Shown one piece after another: positions 15,616 to 24,622 of a stretch of DNA of 46,168 bases (its first letter is position 1; each line of letters begins with the position of its first letter). Source of the DNA: Chromatiaceae bacterium (GTDB lineage Bacteria; Pseudomonadota; Gammaproteobacteria; Chromatiales; Chromatiaceae); NCBI GenBank assembly GCA_026984455.1, contig JALSSC010000052.1:1-46168 (forward strand). The letters run 5' to 3'. The notes beneath the pieces are model-generated. The model worked only from the letters and a program-made list of their open reading frames with translations, made no database searches and had not been told where the DNA came from. The translations under genes were made by a program, and so were the position numbers.

Positions 15616-18501
15616 TCAACCATGCATCCGCGGCGCCGCCCCGGCGAGTATCTGTGCTTCGTCCAGGGGCTTGCCCAGGTAGTAACCCTGGGCGTAGTCG
15701 ACCCCAAACTCCTTCAACATGGCGAAGGTCTGGGCGCAGTCCACGAACTCTGCCACCGCCACCTTGCCGAAGCCATGGGCGACGTCCACCATGGCCTTGA
15801 CCACGTACTGATTCTCCTCCTGGGCATACAGTTGACGGATGAAGGCACCGTCGATCTTGACCATATCCACCGGCAGCTGTCGGAGGTAGTTGAAGGAGGA
15901 GAAGCCGACCCCGAAATCGTCCAGGGCAAACTGGCAACCGCGCTCATGGACCTCCTCCATGAGCTGGCGGGCCTCCTTCATGTCGGTCACCGCCTCGGTC
16001 TCGGTGATCTCAAGCACCAGCCGAGAGGGATCGACCCGGCCCTGGTCCAGCAGGCGATGGAAGGTATCGCGCCACTCCTCGGTCTGGAAGGCCCGAGTCG
16101 AAAGGTTGACGTGCAGACCGACGTCGACGCCCGCGGCCTGGAACCGTTCCCAGGCCGCGAACACGAGTTCCAAGACCCGACAGTCCACGGCGATGATCTG
16201 GCCGGTCGCCTCGGCCACGGGAATGAACATCCCGGGGGAAATCAATTCACCGTCCTGATCGCGCATCCGCACCAGGGCCTCGTAATAGACCAACTCGCCG
16301 GTCTCGGTGGCGACGATGGGTTGATATTGACAGCACAACCGGTCCTGCTCCAGGGCGGCGTCGATGCGTTCCTTCCAATGCATCTGGTTGGCCATCTCCT
16401 TGCGCATGGTGCGTCCACCATCGAACAACCGTACCCGGCCCACCCCCAGACGTTTGGCCTGATACATCGCCAGATCGGCATTCTGCATCAATTCCTGGAA
16501 GCCGATACCGTGCTCGGGAAACAGGGCGATGCCGATGCTGCAGCTTAGGCGAACCCTGTCCGTCCCCACAGGGTACTCGAAGCGACTGAGGCCTTCACGG
16601 AAATGCTCGGCCACCTTCAGGGCGGCCTGAGCGTCCACCCCGGGGACGATCACTCCAAACTCGTCGCCACCGAGACGGGCGACCCGCAAGGGGGTGCCTC
16701 GGGTGATCTCTTCGGCGAGGCCTTCCAGATTACCACTGAAGTGCTCCAGCACGCGGTCACCCACCGGATGGCCACGGGTATCGTTGAGGTACTTGAACTG
16801 GTCCAGGTCGAGGTACAAGAGGGCGCCGTGGGCATCAGGATCGGCCATGGCATCTGCCACCGCCGACTTGAGTTCTATCTCGAAGCGCCGCCGGTTCATG
16901 AGGCGCGTCAGGGGATCGTGGTCGGCGAGCCAGGTGACGCGCTCTTCGGCCTGTTTTCTGTGGGTGATGTCGAGGCCCGCCGACATCACCGCGGCGGCGC
17001 TGTCTCCCGGTTCCGGATTCTCTATCAGGGAATGGAACCAGACTACCTGGATGCGTTGGCCAGAAGTACAGAAGACCTCGGCCTCGTGTGAATAGGTAGG
17101 GTATTCTCCACGGCGCAGGCGCTGTAATTTGGACTCGCAATCCCCGGCCCTCATCGGGTTGAGCAGTTCGTGGAAGGGCTTGCCCACGAGTTCGGCCTGG
17201 CTGATACCCAGTAATGCAGCCGCATAGCGGTTGGCCAGGGTGATCTGGCCATGTCGATCCTGGGTGAGGATTACCACTTGCACCGTGTTGAGCAGGCTGT
17301 TGACGAAGCTGCGTTCGTGGTCGAGCTGGTGCATCTGTTCCTGGAGGGCCTCGGTGCCACGGCGTACGTCCTCGCTGAGGGTCTCGAGCTGCTGGGCCAG
17401 ATCCAAGGCGGTCCCTTCGAGGTGATCGATCTCATCGGCCAGCAACGGGCGACGCCGCATTCGTGTGAGGGCCTCGCGTACCTGGCGGTATTGTTTGCGC
17501 GCCAAGCCTGGCAGCTGCTTGGCCACCCGGTGCAGGCGAGTCAGTGGATTGGAGAGCACCAGAAAAAGCACGAGTTCCGACAGGAGCACACCCAGGGCTC
17601 CGACCTGGACCACATGCAAGGCACCGGCGCGGATCCGTGTGACCGCATCGGTGTTGTCCGCCAGGACTATGAAGAACCCCTGGCCTGTGGGCGTAAAGTC
17701 ACGCAAGGGGAAAAGGTGCATCGCATAGGTGCGGTCGTCCAGATCGAATTCCATGCGTCGTCGTCTCGTGCCCGGGAACGGAAACGCCCCGGCGACACGG
17801 CGCAACAAGGGGATTCGTTTAGGGGCCTGGCTCATGGCGACGACGTCGAGCCCCCACGCGGTCAGGGAGCGGTTGAGACCGGACTCCACCGAGGCCTGTC
17901 CATTGGAGCGGATGAGGATACCCAAGTCACGGCCGGTGACCTCGCGGAAGCGCAGGATGAGTTCGGCCACCGAGGTGGTGAGTACCAGGGTCCCCAGCGT
18001 CCGATTGTCCACCAACAAAGGTAGTACCGCCACCTGGGAGCACTGCTTGCGGCAGCTCAAGGCGAAGAACGGACGTTCGTCGAGGTTCACCTGATCGATC
18101 CAGGCCTGGGGGACCTCGGGTTCCCGACTGCCATCGTTCCAGTGCCCGATGAGCGATCCATCGTAACCGTAGAAGGCGGCGGACTGGAGGTCGTAGTCGA
18201 GCTGTGCGGAAGGCCAATAGCGGTCGAGCAACCGGCTCAGGGCCTGGGGATCGTGTTGTTCCAAGGCCTTCGCCATGCCTTCTAGTGCCGGGAGCCAACC
18301 CGACAGACGGGACAGGCGCAGGTCGATCTGGCGCAGCAAGGCATGGATCTGGGGCCCGTAACGGGCCTCTTCCGCGCCCAGGGTCTCCTCGAACTGTTCC
18401 CGCAGGTTGGTGTAGGACAGCCAGGTGATTCCAGCGATGATGCCAAGGAGGACCACGCTCAAGGCCCCCAAGGCCTTCCATTTCAGACTGAGTGTATACA
18501 C
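15616..18501 (-). CDS. Membrane sensor with PAS, GGDEF and EAL domains
   Basis: A 961-residue protein that probably controls cyclic-di-GMP. It has an N-terminal TM helix (about 8-30), a periplasmic sensor region (about 31-290, CHASE/dCache-like), a second TM (about 294-318) and a HAMP-like and coiled linker. A PAS domain follows (about 395-515, NTVQVVILTQDRHGQITLAN), then GGDEF (motif GGDEF at 611-615) and EAL (EAL at 741-743). Both signature motifs are intact: RLGGDEFGVI, YYEALVRM, and LVLEITETEAV and ALDDFGVGFSSFNYLRQLPVDM-type blocks further on. It could therefore make and degrade c-di-GMP; which activity dominates is unknown. The start is a GTG at 18501. Its 3' end lies 3 bp from the trmL stop. 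Confidence 0.9.
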   Translation of the reverse strand: MYTLSLKWKALGALSVVLLGIIAGITWLSYTNLREQFEETLGAEEARYGPQIHALLRQIDLRLSRLSGWLPALEGMAKALEQHDPQALSRLLDRYWPSAQLDYDLQSAAFYGYDGSLIGHWNDGSREPEVPQAWIDQVNLDERPFFALSCRKQCSQVAVLPLLVDNRTLGTLVLTTSVAELILRFREVTGRDLGILIRSNGQASVESGLNRSLTAWGLDVVAMSQAPKRIPLLRRVAGAFPFPGTRRRRMEFDLDDRTYAMHLFPLRDFTPTGQGFFIVLADNTDAVTRIRAGALHVVQVGALGVLLSELVLFLVLSNPLTRLHRVAKQLPGLARKQYRQVREALTRMRRRPLLADEIDHLEGTALDLAQQLETLSEDVRRGTEALQEQMHQLDHERSFVNSLLNTVQVVILTQDRHGQITLANRYAAALLGISQAELVGKPFHELLNPMRAGDCESKLQRLRRGEYPTYSHEAEVFCTSGQRIQVVWFHSLIENPEPGDSAAAVMSAGLDITHRKQAEERVTWLADHDPLTRLMNRRRFEIELKSAVADAMADPDAHGALLYLDLDQFKYLNDTRGHPVGDRVLEHFSGNLEGLAEEITRGTPLRVARLGGDEFGVIVPGVDAQAALKVAEHFREGLSRFEYPVGTDRVRLSCSIGIALFPEHGIGFQELMQNADLAMYQAKRLGVGRVRLFDGGRTMRKEMANQMHWKERIDAALEQDRLCCQYQPIVATETGELVYYEALVRMRDQDGELISPGMFIPVAEATGQIIAVDCRVLELVFAAWERFQAAGVDVGLHVNLSTRAFQTEEWRDTFHRLLDQGRVDPSRLVLEITETEAVTDMKEARQLMEEVHERGCQFALDDFGVGFSSFNYLRQLPVDMVKIDGAFIRQLYAQEENQYVVKAMVDVAHGFGKVAVAEFVDCAQTFAMLKEFGVDYAQGYYLGKPLDEAQILAGAAPRMHG

Positions 18502-19063
18502 CTGAATGTTTACCTGGCCCGGGCATCGGCCTTAAGAATGTTGTTATTCATCCTAACATCGGCCATGCGGGCGGCAAATTGAGCCGACCTGGCCACCCAG
18601 AGTCGCCCCCGGCCCCTCGACGCGTAAGATCCCGACGATGTATCCCGTTTTGAAAAGGGGGAGTGAACGATCATCAGAGGATATCCATTTTGTAGCTCAG
18701 TACGTTTCGTCCTGATAGGCCAGGATGCGGATTCTCTGCTGGCCGTCAGTCCAGAAACTGGCCCGAGTCCATGAGATGGACAGAGAACACGGCGTGCCCA
18801 TCGGTTCTCCGAGCTACCGGCCGGGAATGGAGGAAAAGAAACACCTTCGGATTTCGCCGATTTGGCATCGGTTGCGAGGATTGTTGATGGAGAGGTTGCG
18901 CTTTGCCCATCCTGCTCTTTTGCCGCCTCGGAACGTTTCACCGGATCCCCCACCCTACACCCGCCCCTAGCGACTGCGGTACCGTAGAATGCGGTTTTCC
19001 GGTACCGTACCCAGCCCGTCGTGCGTGAATATTCACGTGCGAAGGCGATAGCTATTCTGACCC
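18502..19063. promoter_or_regulatory. Divergent 560-bp intergenic region with repeated palindromic sites
   Basis: No convincing gene is seen between the GGDEF-EAL gene and the methyltransferase gene. CGGTACCGTA occurs twice as a direct repeat (18977-18986 and 19000-19009), 23 bp apart, each copy containing the palindrome CGGTACCG. A perfect 14-bp palindrome CGTGAATATTCACG lies at 19024-19037, 27 bp before the ATG at 19064. These are candidate operators for the downstream gene. A short frame at 18725-18970 has no recognisable features and was not called. Confidence 0.4.
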
Positions 19064-20239
19064 ATGCCCTCGTACAATCGCGCGCCAGCCCGGGCCCTGC
19101 CCGATTCCGCCGCGGTCGCCCACAGCCGCCGCCTGGTAGAGCACATACGCGCATCCATCGATGCCGCCGGCGGCTGGCTGCCCTTCGACCGCTATATGGA
19201 GGCCGCCCTGTACACCCCCGGACTCGGCTACTACGTCGCCGGGGCGCCGAAGTTCGGCGCGGCCGGGGATTTCGTCACTGCCCCGGAACTGGGCCCCGTG
19301 TTCGGCCGTACCCTGGCGCGGCAGGTGGCCGAGGCCCTGGAACGCCTGGGCGGCGGCGACCTGTTCGAATTCGGGGCGGGTTCCGGGGCCCTGGCGGCCG
19401 TGCTGCTGCCGGAATTGGCACGCTTGGGCCGCTTGCCGGAACACTACAGGATCCTCGAGCCCGCCGCCGAGCTGCGCCGGCGCCAGCGTGAGCGTCTGGG
19501 GGCGCTGCCGGCGGACCTGGGTGCCCGCGTAGACTGGGTCGAGGGGCTGCCGGAACGGTTGCATGGGATCGTGCTGGCGAACGAGGTTCTCGATGCGATG
19601 CCCGTACACCGCTTCCTGATCCAGGAGGGGATACGCGAGATCCAGGTGGGCTGGGATGGAGACGGGTTCGTGGAACGGGCCGGGCGGGTGAGCAGCCCGG
19701 GACTGAGCCGGGCGGTGGCGGGGTTGCAGGCCGAGGGCCTGGCCCGCGACCCGGGCTATGCTTCGGAGGTGAACCTGCGCCTCGGCCCCTGGATCGCGGC
19801 CCTCGCCGAATCCTTGGAGGCGGGCCTGCTGCTGATCCTGGACTATGGCTATCCACGACGCGAATACTACCTGCGCGAACGCCGCCAGGGCACCCTGATC
19901 TGCCATTACCGCCACCACGCCCATGCCGACCCCTATTTCCTGCCCGGTCTCCAGGACATCACCGCGAACGTGGATTTCAGCGCCCTCGCACAGGCCGGGC
20001 GCGAGGCGGGCCTCGAACTCCTCGGCTACACCACCCAGGCCCATTTCCTGCTCGGTTGCGGCCTCGACGAGGTGGTCGCCGGGCTGAACGGGAACGAGCG
20101 TCTGGACGGGATCCAACAGGCCAAGCAACTGGTATTGCCCCAGATCATGGGGGAACGTTTTCAGGTCATGGCCCTGGGGCGGGGCATCGAGGGTCCCCTG
20201 CGCGGTTTCCGCCTGCGCGACCTGCGCGATCGGCTTTGA
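19064..20239 (+). CDS. Class I SAM-dependent methyltransferase, MidA/NDUFAF7 family
   Basis: A 391-residue protein of the COG1565 (DUF185) family, related to mitochondrial NDUFAF7, which methylates an arginine in a complex I subunit. Visible landmarks are YTPGLGYYVAG, KFGAAGDFVTAPELGPVFG, the SAM-binding loop DLFEFGAGSGALAAVLLPEL (about residues 100-119), YRILEPAAELRRRQ, GIVLANEVLDAMPVHRF, LLILDYGYPRREYYL and DITANVDFSALAQAG. The bacterial substrate is not established. The ATG at 19064 is the first in frame. The tRNA promoter at 20236-20263 overlaps its stop codon. Confidence 0.87.
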   Translation: MPSYNRAPARALPDSAAVAHSRRLVEHIRASIDAAGGWLPFDRYMEAALYTPGLGYYVAGAPKFGAAGDFVTAPELGPVFGRTLARQVAEALERLGGGDLFEFGAGSGALAAVLLPELARLGRLPEHYRILEPAAELRRRQRERLGALPADLGARVDWVEGLPERLHGIVLANEVLDAMPVHRFLIQEGIREIQVGWDGDGFVERAGRVSSPGLSRAVAGLQAEGLARDPGYASEVNLRLGPWIAALAESLEAGLLLILDYGYPRREYYLRERRQGTLICHYRHHAHADPYFLPGLQDITANVDFSALAQAGREAGLELLGYTTQAHFLLGCGLDEVVAGLNGNERLDGIQQAKQLVLPQIMGERFQVMALGRGIEGPLRGFRLRDLRDRL

Positions 20240-20263
20240 CTGATCCGCATACGCCCCTATAAT
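20236..20263 (+). promoter_or_regulatory. sigma70-type promoter for tRNA-Ala/tRNA-Arg
   Basis: TTGACT (20236-20241), a 16-bp spacer, and a consensus TATAAT (20258-20263). It overlaps the stop codon of the MidA-like gene and lies 17 bp before the first tRNA base, so the 5' leader of the precursor is about 10 bases. Confidence 0.85.
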
Positions 20264-20279
20264 GGACCTCTTACCGCCC

Positions 20280-20355
<76 letters not shown>

Positions 20356-20364
20356 ATCCCCCCT

Positions 20365-20441
20365 GCCCTCGTAGCTCAGCAGGATAGAGCAACCGCCTCC
20401 TAAGCGGTAGGTCGCAGGTTCGAATCCTGCCGAGGGCGCCA
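20365..20441 (+). tRNA. tRNA-Arg (anticodon CCT)
   Basis: A 77-base cloverleaf with encoded CCA. Acceptor GCCCTCG/CGAGGGC, D-stem GCTC/GAGC, anticodon stem ACCGC/GCGGT with loop CTCCTAA giving anticodon CCT (reads AGG), and T-arm GCAGG-TTCGAAT-CCTGC. It starts 9 bases after tRNA-Ala and shares its promoter. Confidence 0.97.
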
Positions 20442-20508
20442 GCCTGTGGAAAAGACCACCCGAAATCCGCACAATGGGCGTTCCACTCCAGACGACAGGA
20501 GCCGCCCC

Positions 20509-20694
20509 ATGGCCGAACGACAAGTCTCCGCGGATGCGCGTGTGGTAGAGGTCTCCCGCAGCGAACTCCCCCTGGCCTGTCCCCGCGACGACCGCAGCCT
20601 GTGGTCCCTACACCCCCGGGTCTATCTGCCCCTGGGCCCGGCCGTGGAGGTCACCTGTCCCTATTGCAGCACGATCTACCGGCTGGAGGATTGA
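20509..20694 (+). CDS. Zinc-finger domain protein (zf-CHCC type)
   Basis: A 61-residue protein matching the zf-CHCC family (COG4391), related to the NDUFS6 accessory subunit of complex I. The Cys/His pattern is complete: LACPRDD, then LHPRVYLPL, then VTCPYCSTIYRL, giving C-H-C-C. The ATG at 20509 follows AGGAG at 7 bases; an upstream in-frame ATG at 20446 lies just after the tRNA and is unlikely. The stop overlaps the TTG start of the Uma2 gene. Its exact role in bacteria is unclear. Confidence 0.85.
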   Translation: MAERQVSADARVVEVSRSELPLACPRDDRSLWSLHPRVYLPLGPAVEVTCPYCSTIYRLED

Positions 20695-21284
20695 GCCCCT
20701 TGTCCCGGCCCCTCCCCCAGGCCGACCGCCGACGCCTCACGGACGAGGAATACTTCGACCTGGATCAGCAGGAAGGCGTGCGCTACGACCTCTGGAACGG
20801 CGAGCCCTTCGCCATGGACGTTATGGCCATGCCCGGGGGGAGCCTCCGTCATTCGCTCATCGCCATGAGCGTCGGCAAGGCCCTGCTCGATCGCTTGGGC
20901 GGGCGCGGCTGCCGGGTATTCAATTCCGACCTGCGCCTGCGCTTGAGTTCCGACGGCGATTATTGTCATCCCGACGTGATCCTGGTCTGCGATCCTGCCC
21001 CCTATGAGCAGTATATCGATAATCCCCTCCTCATCGTGGAGGTCCTGTCGGCAGGGACGGAATCCGACGATCGGGGGTTGAAGTTCCAACGCTACCGCGC
21101 CTTGCCGAGCCTCCAGGCCTATCTGTTGCTGGCCCAAGACCGTCCCCATGCCGAACTCTACCAACGCGCGGGCGAGGGCCTGTGGCATCTCACCGAGGCC
21201 TCGGGCGTGGAGGCCGTGCTGAAGATCACCGGCCTGGACCTCGCACTGCCCCTGGCCGAGATCTACCGGCAAGTCGAATTCTGA
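20691..21284 (+). CDS. Uma2 family (DUF820) putative endonuclease
   Basis: A 197-residue protein of the Uma2/DUF820 family, which has a PD-(D/E)xK nuclease-like fold. Seen are RLTDEEYFDLD near the N-terminus, FAMDVMAMPGGSLRHSLIAM, HPDVILVCD with the catalytic Asp, LIVEVLSAGTESDDRGLKF with Glu and Lys, and YRALPSLQAYLLLAQD. The catalytic set D-E-K is intact. The start is probably the TTG at 20691 overlapping the previous stop (20692-20694), with a Gly/Ala-rich ribosome-binding context GGAGG just upstream; TTG at 20700 is an alternative. Biological function of the family is poorly understood. It sits between zf-CHCC and waaF. Confidence 0.82.
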   Translation: MSPLSRPLPQADRRRLTDEEYFDLDQQEGVRYDLWNGEPFAMDVMAMPGGSLRHSLIAMSVGKALLDRLGGRGCRVFNSDLRLRLSSDGDYCHPDVILVCDPAPYEQYIDNPLLIVEVLSAGTESDDRGLKFQRYRALPSLQAYLLLAQDRPHAELYQRAGEGLWHLTEASGVEAVLKITGLDLALPLAEIYRQVEF

Positions 21285-21286
21285 CC

Positions 21287-22303
21287 TTGGCTACGTCCGC
21301 TCCGGCCGTCCTGGTGGTGGGGCCCTCCTGGGTCGGCGACATGGTCATGGCCCAGTCGCTGCTCAAGGTCCTGGCCGCGCGCACGCCGGCCCCCGAGATC
21401 CATGTCCTCGCCCCCCCGCATACCCATCCCCTGCTCGCCCACATGCCGGAGGTGGATCAGACCCTGAACCTCGACCTGGGCCACGGGCGCCTCGGCCTGG
21501 GCCGGCGGCGCGCCTTGGGCCACAGGCTGCGCGGCCGTTACACCCAGGCCATCGTCCTGCCCAATTCCTTCAAGTCGGCCCTGATCCCCTGGTGGGCGGG
21601 TATCCCCAGGCGCACCGGCTGGCGGGGCGAACGGCGTGGCTTCCTGCTCGACGACCTGCGGGTGCTCGATCCCCTGCGCCTTCCCACCACCGTCCAGCGC
21701 TTCGTGGCCTTGGGGCTGGACCCCGACAGCGCGGTCGAGCGGGTGCCCCTGCCCCACCTGGAGGTGGAGGTCCTGGAGATTCAGCGCACCCTGCATGCCC
21801 TCGGTCTGTCCCGTCCCGCCCGCCGCCGCCTCCTCGCGCTCTGCCCCGGGGCCGAGTTCGGCCCGGCCAAGCAGTGGCCGGCGGACCATTTCGGGCGCCT
21901 CGCCCGAGCCCACCTGGATCGCGGCTGGGCGGTGTGGTTGCTGGGTTCGGCCGGCGATCGGGCGGTCTGCGCCGCGGTCAACGCCCATGCCGGAGGGGGC
22001 TGCCTGGATCTCGGCGGACGCACCTCTCTGGGCCAGGCGGTGGACCTCCTCGCCCTGGCGGACCGGGTGGTGAGCAACGACTCGGGCCTGATGCACGTGG
22101 CCGCGGCCCTGAACCGGCCCCTGGCCGCCCTGTTCGGCTCCACCGATCCGGGACACACCCCCCCGCTCGGGCGGCAGGTGCACATCCTCCGCGAGCCCAC
22201 CGATTGCGCCCCCTGCTTCCGACGCGAGTGCCCGAAGGGCCACCTGGACTGCCTGCGCCGGCTGCGCCCCGAACGGGTGCTGGCGGCCTTCGGAGAGGCC
22301 TGA
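21287..22303 (+). CDS. waaF: ADP-heptose:LPS heptosyltransferase II
   Basis: A GT9 glycosyltransferase that adds the second heptose to the LPS inner core at the cytoplasmic face of the inner membrane. The N-terminus VLVVGPSWVGDMVMAQSLL matches WaaF very closely. Further on are LPNSFKSALIPWWAGIPRRTG, LCPGAEFGPAKQWPADHF (donor site) and VVSNDSGLMHVAAALNRP, followed by the LFGSTDPGHTPPL and CAPCFRRECPKGHLDCL tail. A TTG at 21287, 2 bp after the Uma2 stop, is used as start; 338 residues is normal length. Confidence 0.93.
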   Translation: MATSAPAVLVVGPSWVGDMVMAQSLLKVLAARTPAPEIHVLAPPHTHPLLAHMPEVDQTLNLDLGHGRLGLGRRRALGHRLRGRYTQAIVLPNSFKSALIPWWAGIPRRTGWRGERRGFLLDDLRVLDPLRLPTTVQRFVALGLDPDSAVERVPLPHLEVEVLEIQRTLHALGLSRPARRRLLALCPGAEFGPAKQWPADHFGRLARAHLDRGWAVWLLGSAGDRAVCAAVNAHAGGGCLDLGGRTSLGQAVDLLALADRVVSNDSGLMHVAAALNRPLAALFGSTDPGHTPPLGRQVHILREPTDCAPCFRRECPKGHLDCLRRLRPERVLAAFGEA

Positions 22304-22304
22304 G

Positions 22305-23327
22305 GTGCGGGTGCTGCTGGTCAAGCTGTCCTCGCTGGGCGACCTGATCCACTGTCTGCCGGCCCTCACCGACGCCAAGAGGGCACGGCCGGAGATCCGT
22401 TTCGAGTGGGTGGTGGAAGAGGCCTTCACCGAGATCCCCCCCCTGCATCCGACCGTCGAGACGGTGATCCCCGCCGCGCTCCGGCGCTGGCGCGGGCGTT
22501 GGCGTCCGGCCTGGGCCGCGGGCGCCCCCCAGGCCTTCGTCAGGGCGCTGAGGGAACGCCGCTACGACCTGATCCTGGATGCCCAGGGGCTCATCAAGAG
22601 CGCCGTGGTGGCGCGCCTGGCCCGGGGTCCGGTGGCCGGATTCGACGCGCGCTCGGCGCGCGAGCCCCTGGCCGCCCTGGGCTATGGGCGCCGCTACCGG
22701 GTGCCGCGGGCGGCCCACGCAGTGACCCGTCTGCGCCACCTGTTCGCCGCGGCCCTGGGCTATCCCCTCCCGGAAGACCCGCCGGACTTCGGCCTGCCGC
22801 CGCTGGGACGGCCGGTGGCGGCGGACCGGCCCTATCTGATCTTCGTCCACGCCACCACCTGGTCCAGCAAGGCCTGGCCCGCCCGGCGCTGGGCCGAGCT
22901 GACGCGCCTGGCCACGGAGGCAGGCTATGCCGTGCGCCTGCCCTGGTACGCCCCGGGCGAACGCCTGGAGGCCGAGCGCATCGTCGCCCAGGCCGGAGGC
23001 GGCGAGCTGTTGCCCCGCCTGGGCCTGCGCGAACTCGCCGCCGAACTCGGCAGCGCCGCCGGGACGGTGGCGGTGGATACCGGTCTCGCCCATCTCGCCG
23101 CCGCCCTGGGCACCCCCGGGGTGAGCCTCTATGGGGCGAGCGACCCGCGCCTTACCGGGGCCGTGGGGCGCGAGCAGATCCGCCTGGCCACCGATCTGCC
23201 CTGTGTGCCCTGTGGGCGCAGGCGATGCACCCATCCCGAGGCCTCCCCGGGCCATCCCCCCTGTCTGGACCGGCTGCCCGCGGAGCGGGTATGGACGGCC
23301 CTGCGGGAACGCCTGCGGCCGCTCTGA
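22305..23327 (+). CDS. waaC: ADP-heptose:LPS heptosyltransferase I
   Basis: Adds the first heptose to Kdo in the LPS inner core. The 340-residue GT9 protein begins MRVLLVKLSSLGDLIHCLPA, the classic WaaC start, and has EWVVEEAFTEIPPLHP, DLILDAQGLIKSAVVARLA, FVHATTWSSKAWPARRW and TVAVDTGLAHLAAALGTPGV. It starts at a GTG one base after the waaF stop. Together with the following genes it forms an LPS core cluster on one transcript. Confidence 0.94.
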   Translation: MRVLLVKLSSLGDLIHCLPALTDAKRARPEIRFEWVVEEAFTEIPPLHPTVETVIPAALRRWRGRWRPAWAAGAPQAFVRALRERRYDLILDAQGLIKSAVVARLARGPVAGFDARSAREPLAALGYGRRYRVPRAAHAVTRLRHLFAAALGYPLPEDPPDFGLPPLGRPVAADRPYLIFVHATTWSSKAWPARRWAELTRLATEAGYAVRLPWYAPGERLEAERIVAQAGGGELLPRLGLRELAAELGSAAGTVAVDTGLAHLAAALGTPGVSLYGASDPRLTGAVGREQIRLATDLPCVPCGRRRCTHPEASPGHPPCLDRLPAERVWTALRERLRPL

Positions 23328-23332
23328 CACCC

Positions 23333-24622
23333 ATGGTGTCCGCACCTTCCCGGGATCCACGACAGGCGGATGCCGCGGGCGGTTCCCCGGCCGGCCCCGC
23401 CCGCAAGGGCCTGCGGTGGGCGCGGAGCCCGCTCCCCGCCTGGACCGGGCTGGAGCGCCGCGACATCGCCCCCCTGTTGGCGCTGGGGGGAGGCGCCCTG
23501 GTCCCGGTGATGGTGTCCTGGAGCACCGGCCTGTTGCTCCTTGCCCTGGCCGTGGCCGCCTTTGAGGGTCGTTACCGGGGCCTGGGCGCGGCCCTGGCGC
23601 GCCATCCCCTGACGCCGCCGGCCCTCGCCCTGTCCGCCTGGCTGCTCCTGAGCCTGCTCTGGGATCAGGCGCCCCTCGGCGAGGCCCTGCACGGCCTCAA
23701 GAAATACCGCGAACTCCTCCTCTTGGTGGCCCTGTTGCCCCTCTTCCGCGGCGGGCGCTGGCGTCGCTGGGGGATCCGGGCCTTCGTGGGGGTGATGCTG
23801 CTGACCTTGCTCCTGTCCCTGCTCAAGGCCTCCGGCCTCGTCCACCTGGGGGGCACGGACGCCGGCACCGTGTTCAAGAACCGCATCACCCAGAACCTGT
23901 TCATGGCCCTGGCCGCCTGGCAGGTGGGGGCCTGGGCCCTCGCCGGCGGGGGCTGGCGGCGCCGCGCCCTGGGCCTGCTCTGGGCGCTCATGGCCTTCGA
24001 TTGCTTCTTTCTCGTGGGCGGGCGCACCGGGCAGTTGGTGTTCGTCGCCCTCGGCCTGTGGTTTTTCTACCGGCGGCTCGGCGTCAAGGCCCTGGGTTGG
24101 GCCCTGGTCGCCCTGCCGGTCCTGGGCCTGACCACCTATGTGGGCTCGGACGTCTTTCGCGGGCGTGTCGATGCGTTGCGGCAGAGCCTTGGCGAATATC
24201 GCGAGGGCGGCTACACGACCTCCACGGCCCTGCGCCTGAGCTATTACCGCAACGCCCTGGGCCTGATCGGTGAACGCCCGCTGTGCGGCTACGGGGTCGG
24301 GGCCTTCGAGACCGCCTACCGGGCCTGGGTGCGGGGCACCCCCTACCCCCCCACCCGCCATCCCCACAACGAGTACCTGATGCTCGGTGTCCAGGGCGGG
24401 CTGGTGGCCGCCGGCCTGTTTCTGTGGCTGTTGTGGCGGCAGTGGCGCGCGGCCCGCTCCCTCGACCCGGAGGCCCGCGGCCTGGCGGAGGCCCTGGTCA
24501 TGACCTTCGCCCTCGGCTGCCTGCTCAACAGCTTCCTCTACGACAGCACCGAGGCCCACCTCTGGGCCTGGCTCTCGGCCCTCCTCTACGCCGGCCTGTG
24601 GCCGGGGAAGGCGGCGGCATGA
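23333..24622 (+). CDS. O-antigen ligase family membrane protein (WaaL-like)
   Basis: A 429-residue polytopic membrane protein with about ten hydrophobic segments and a large loop containing RVDALRQSLGEYREGGYTTS, PLCGYGVGAFETAYRAWVRG and PTRHPHNEYLMLGVQGGL. The HxHNxYL-type motif in that periplasmic loop is the hallmark of the Wzy_C/O-antigen ligase superfamily (ligases such as WaaL and polymerases such as Wzy). Position right after waaC favours a ligase or core-modifying role. The ATG at 23333 is 5 bp after the waaC stop; the Pro/Arg-rich first 40 residues are cytoplasmic. It overlaps the next gene by 4 bp (ATGA). Confidence 0.83.
   Translation: MVSAPSRDPRQADAAGGSPAGPARKGLRWARSPLPAWTGLERRDIAPLLALGGGALVPVMVSWSTGLLLLALAVAAFEGRYRGLGAALARHPLTPPALALSAWLLLSLLWDQAPLGEALHGLKKYRELLLLVALLPLFRGGRWRRWGIRAFVGVMLLTLLLSLLKASGLVHLGGTDAGTVFKNRITQNLFMALAAWQVGAWALAGGGWRRRALGLLWALMAFDCFFLVGGRTGQLVFVALGLWFFYRRLGVKALGWALVALPVLGLTTYVGSDVFRGRVDALRQSLGEYREGGYTTSTALRLSYYRNALGLIGERPLCGYGVGAFETAYRAWVRGTPYPPTRHPHNEYLMLGVQGGLVAAGLFLWLLWRQWRAARSLDPEARGLAEALVMTFALGCLLNSFLYDSTEAHLWAWLSALLYAGLWPGKAAA

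Noticed and set aside
18725-18970. 81-codon frame in the 18502-19063 intergenic region
   Set aside because: No ribosome-binding site, domain or neighbour context. The stretch is better explained as regulatory DNA.
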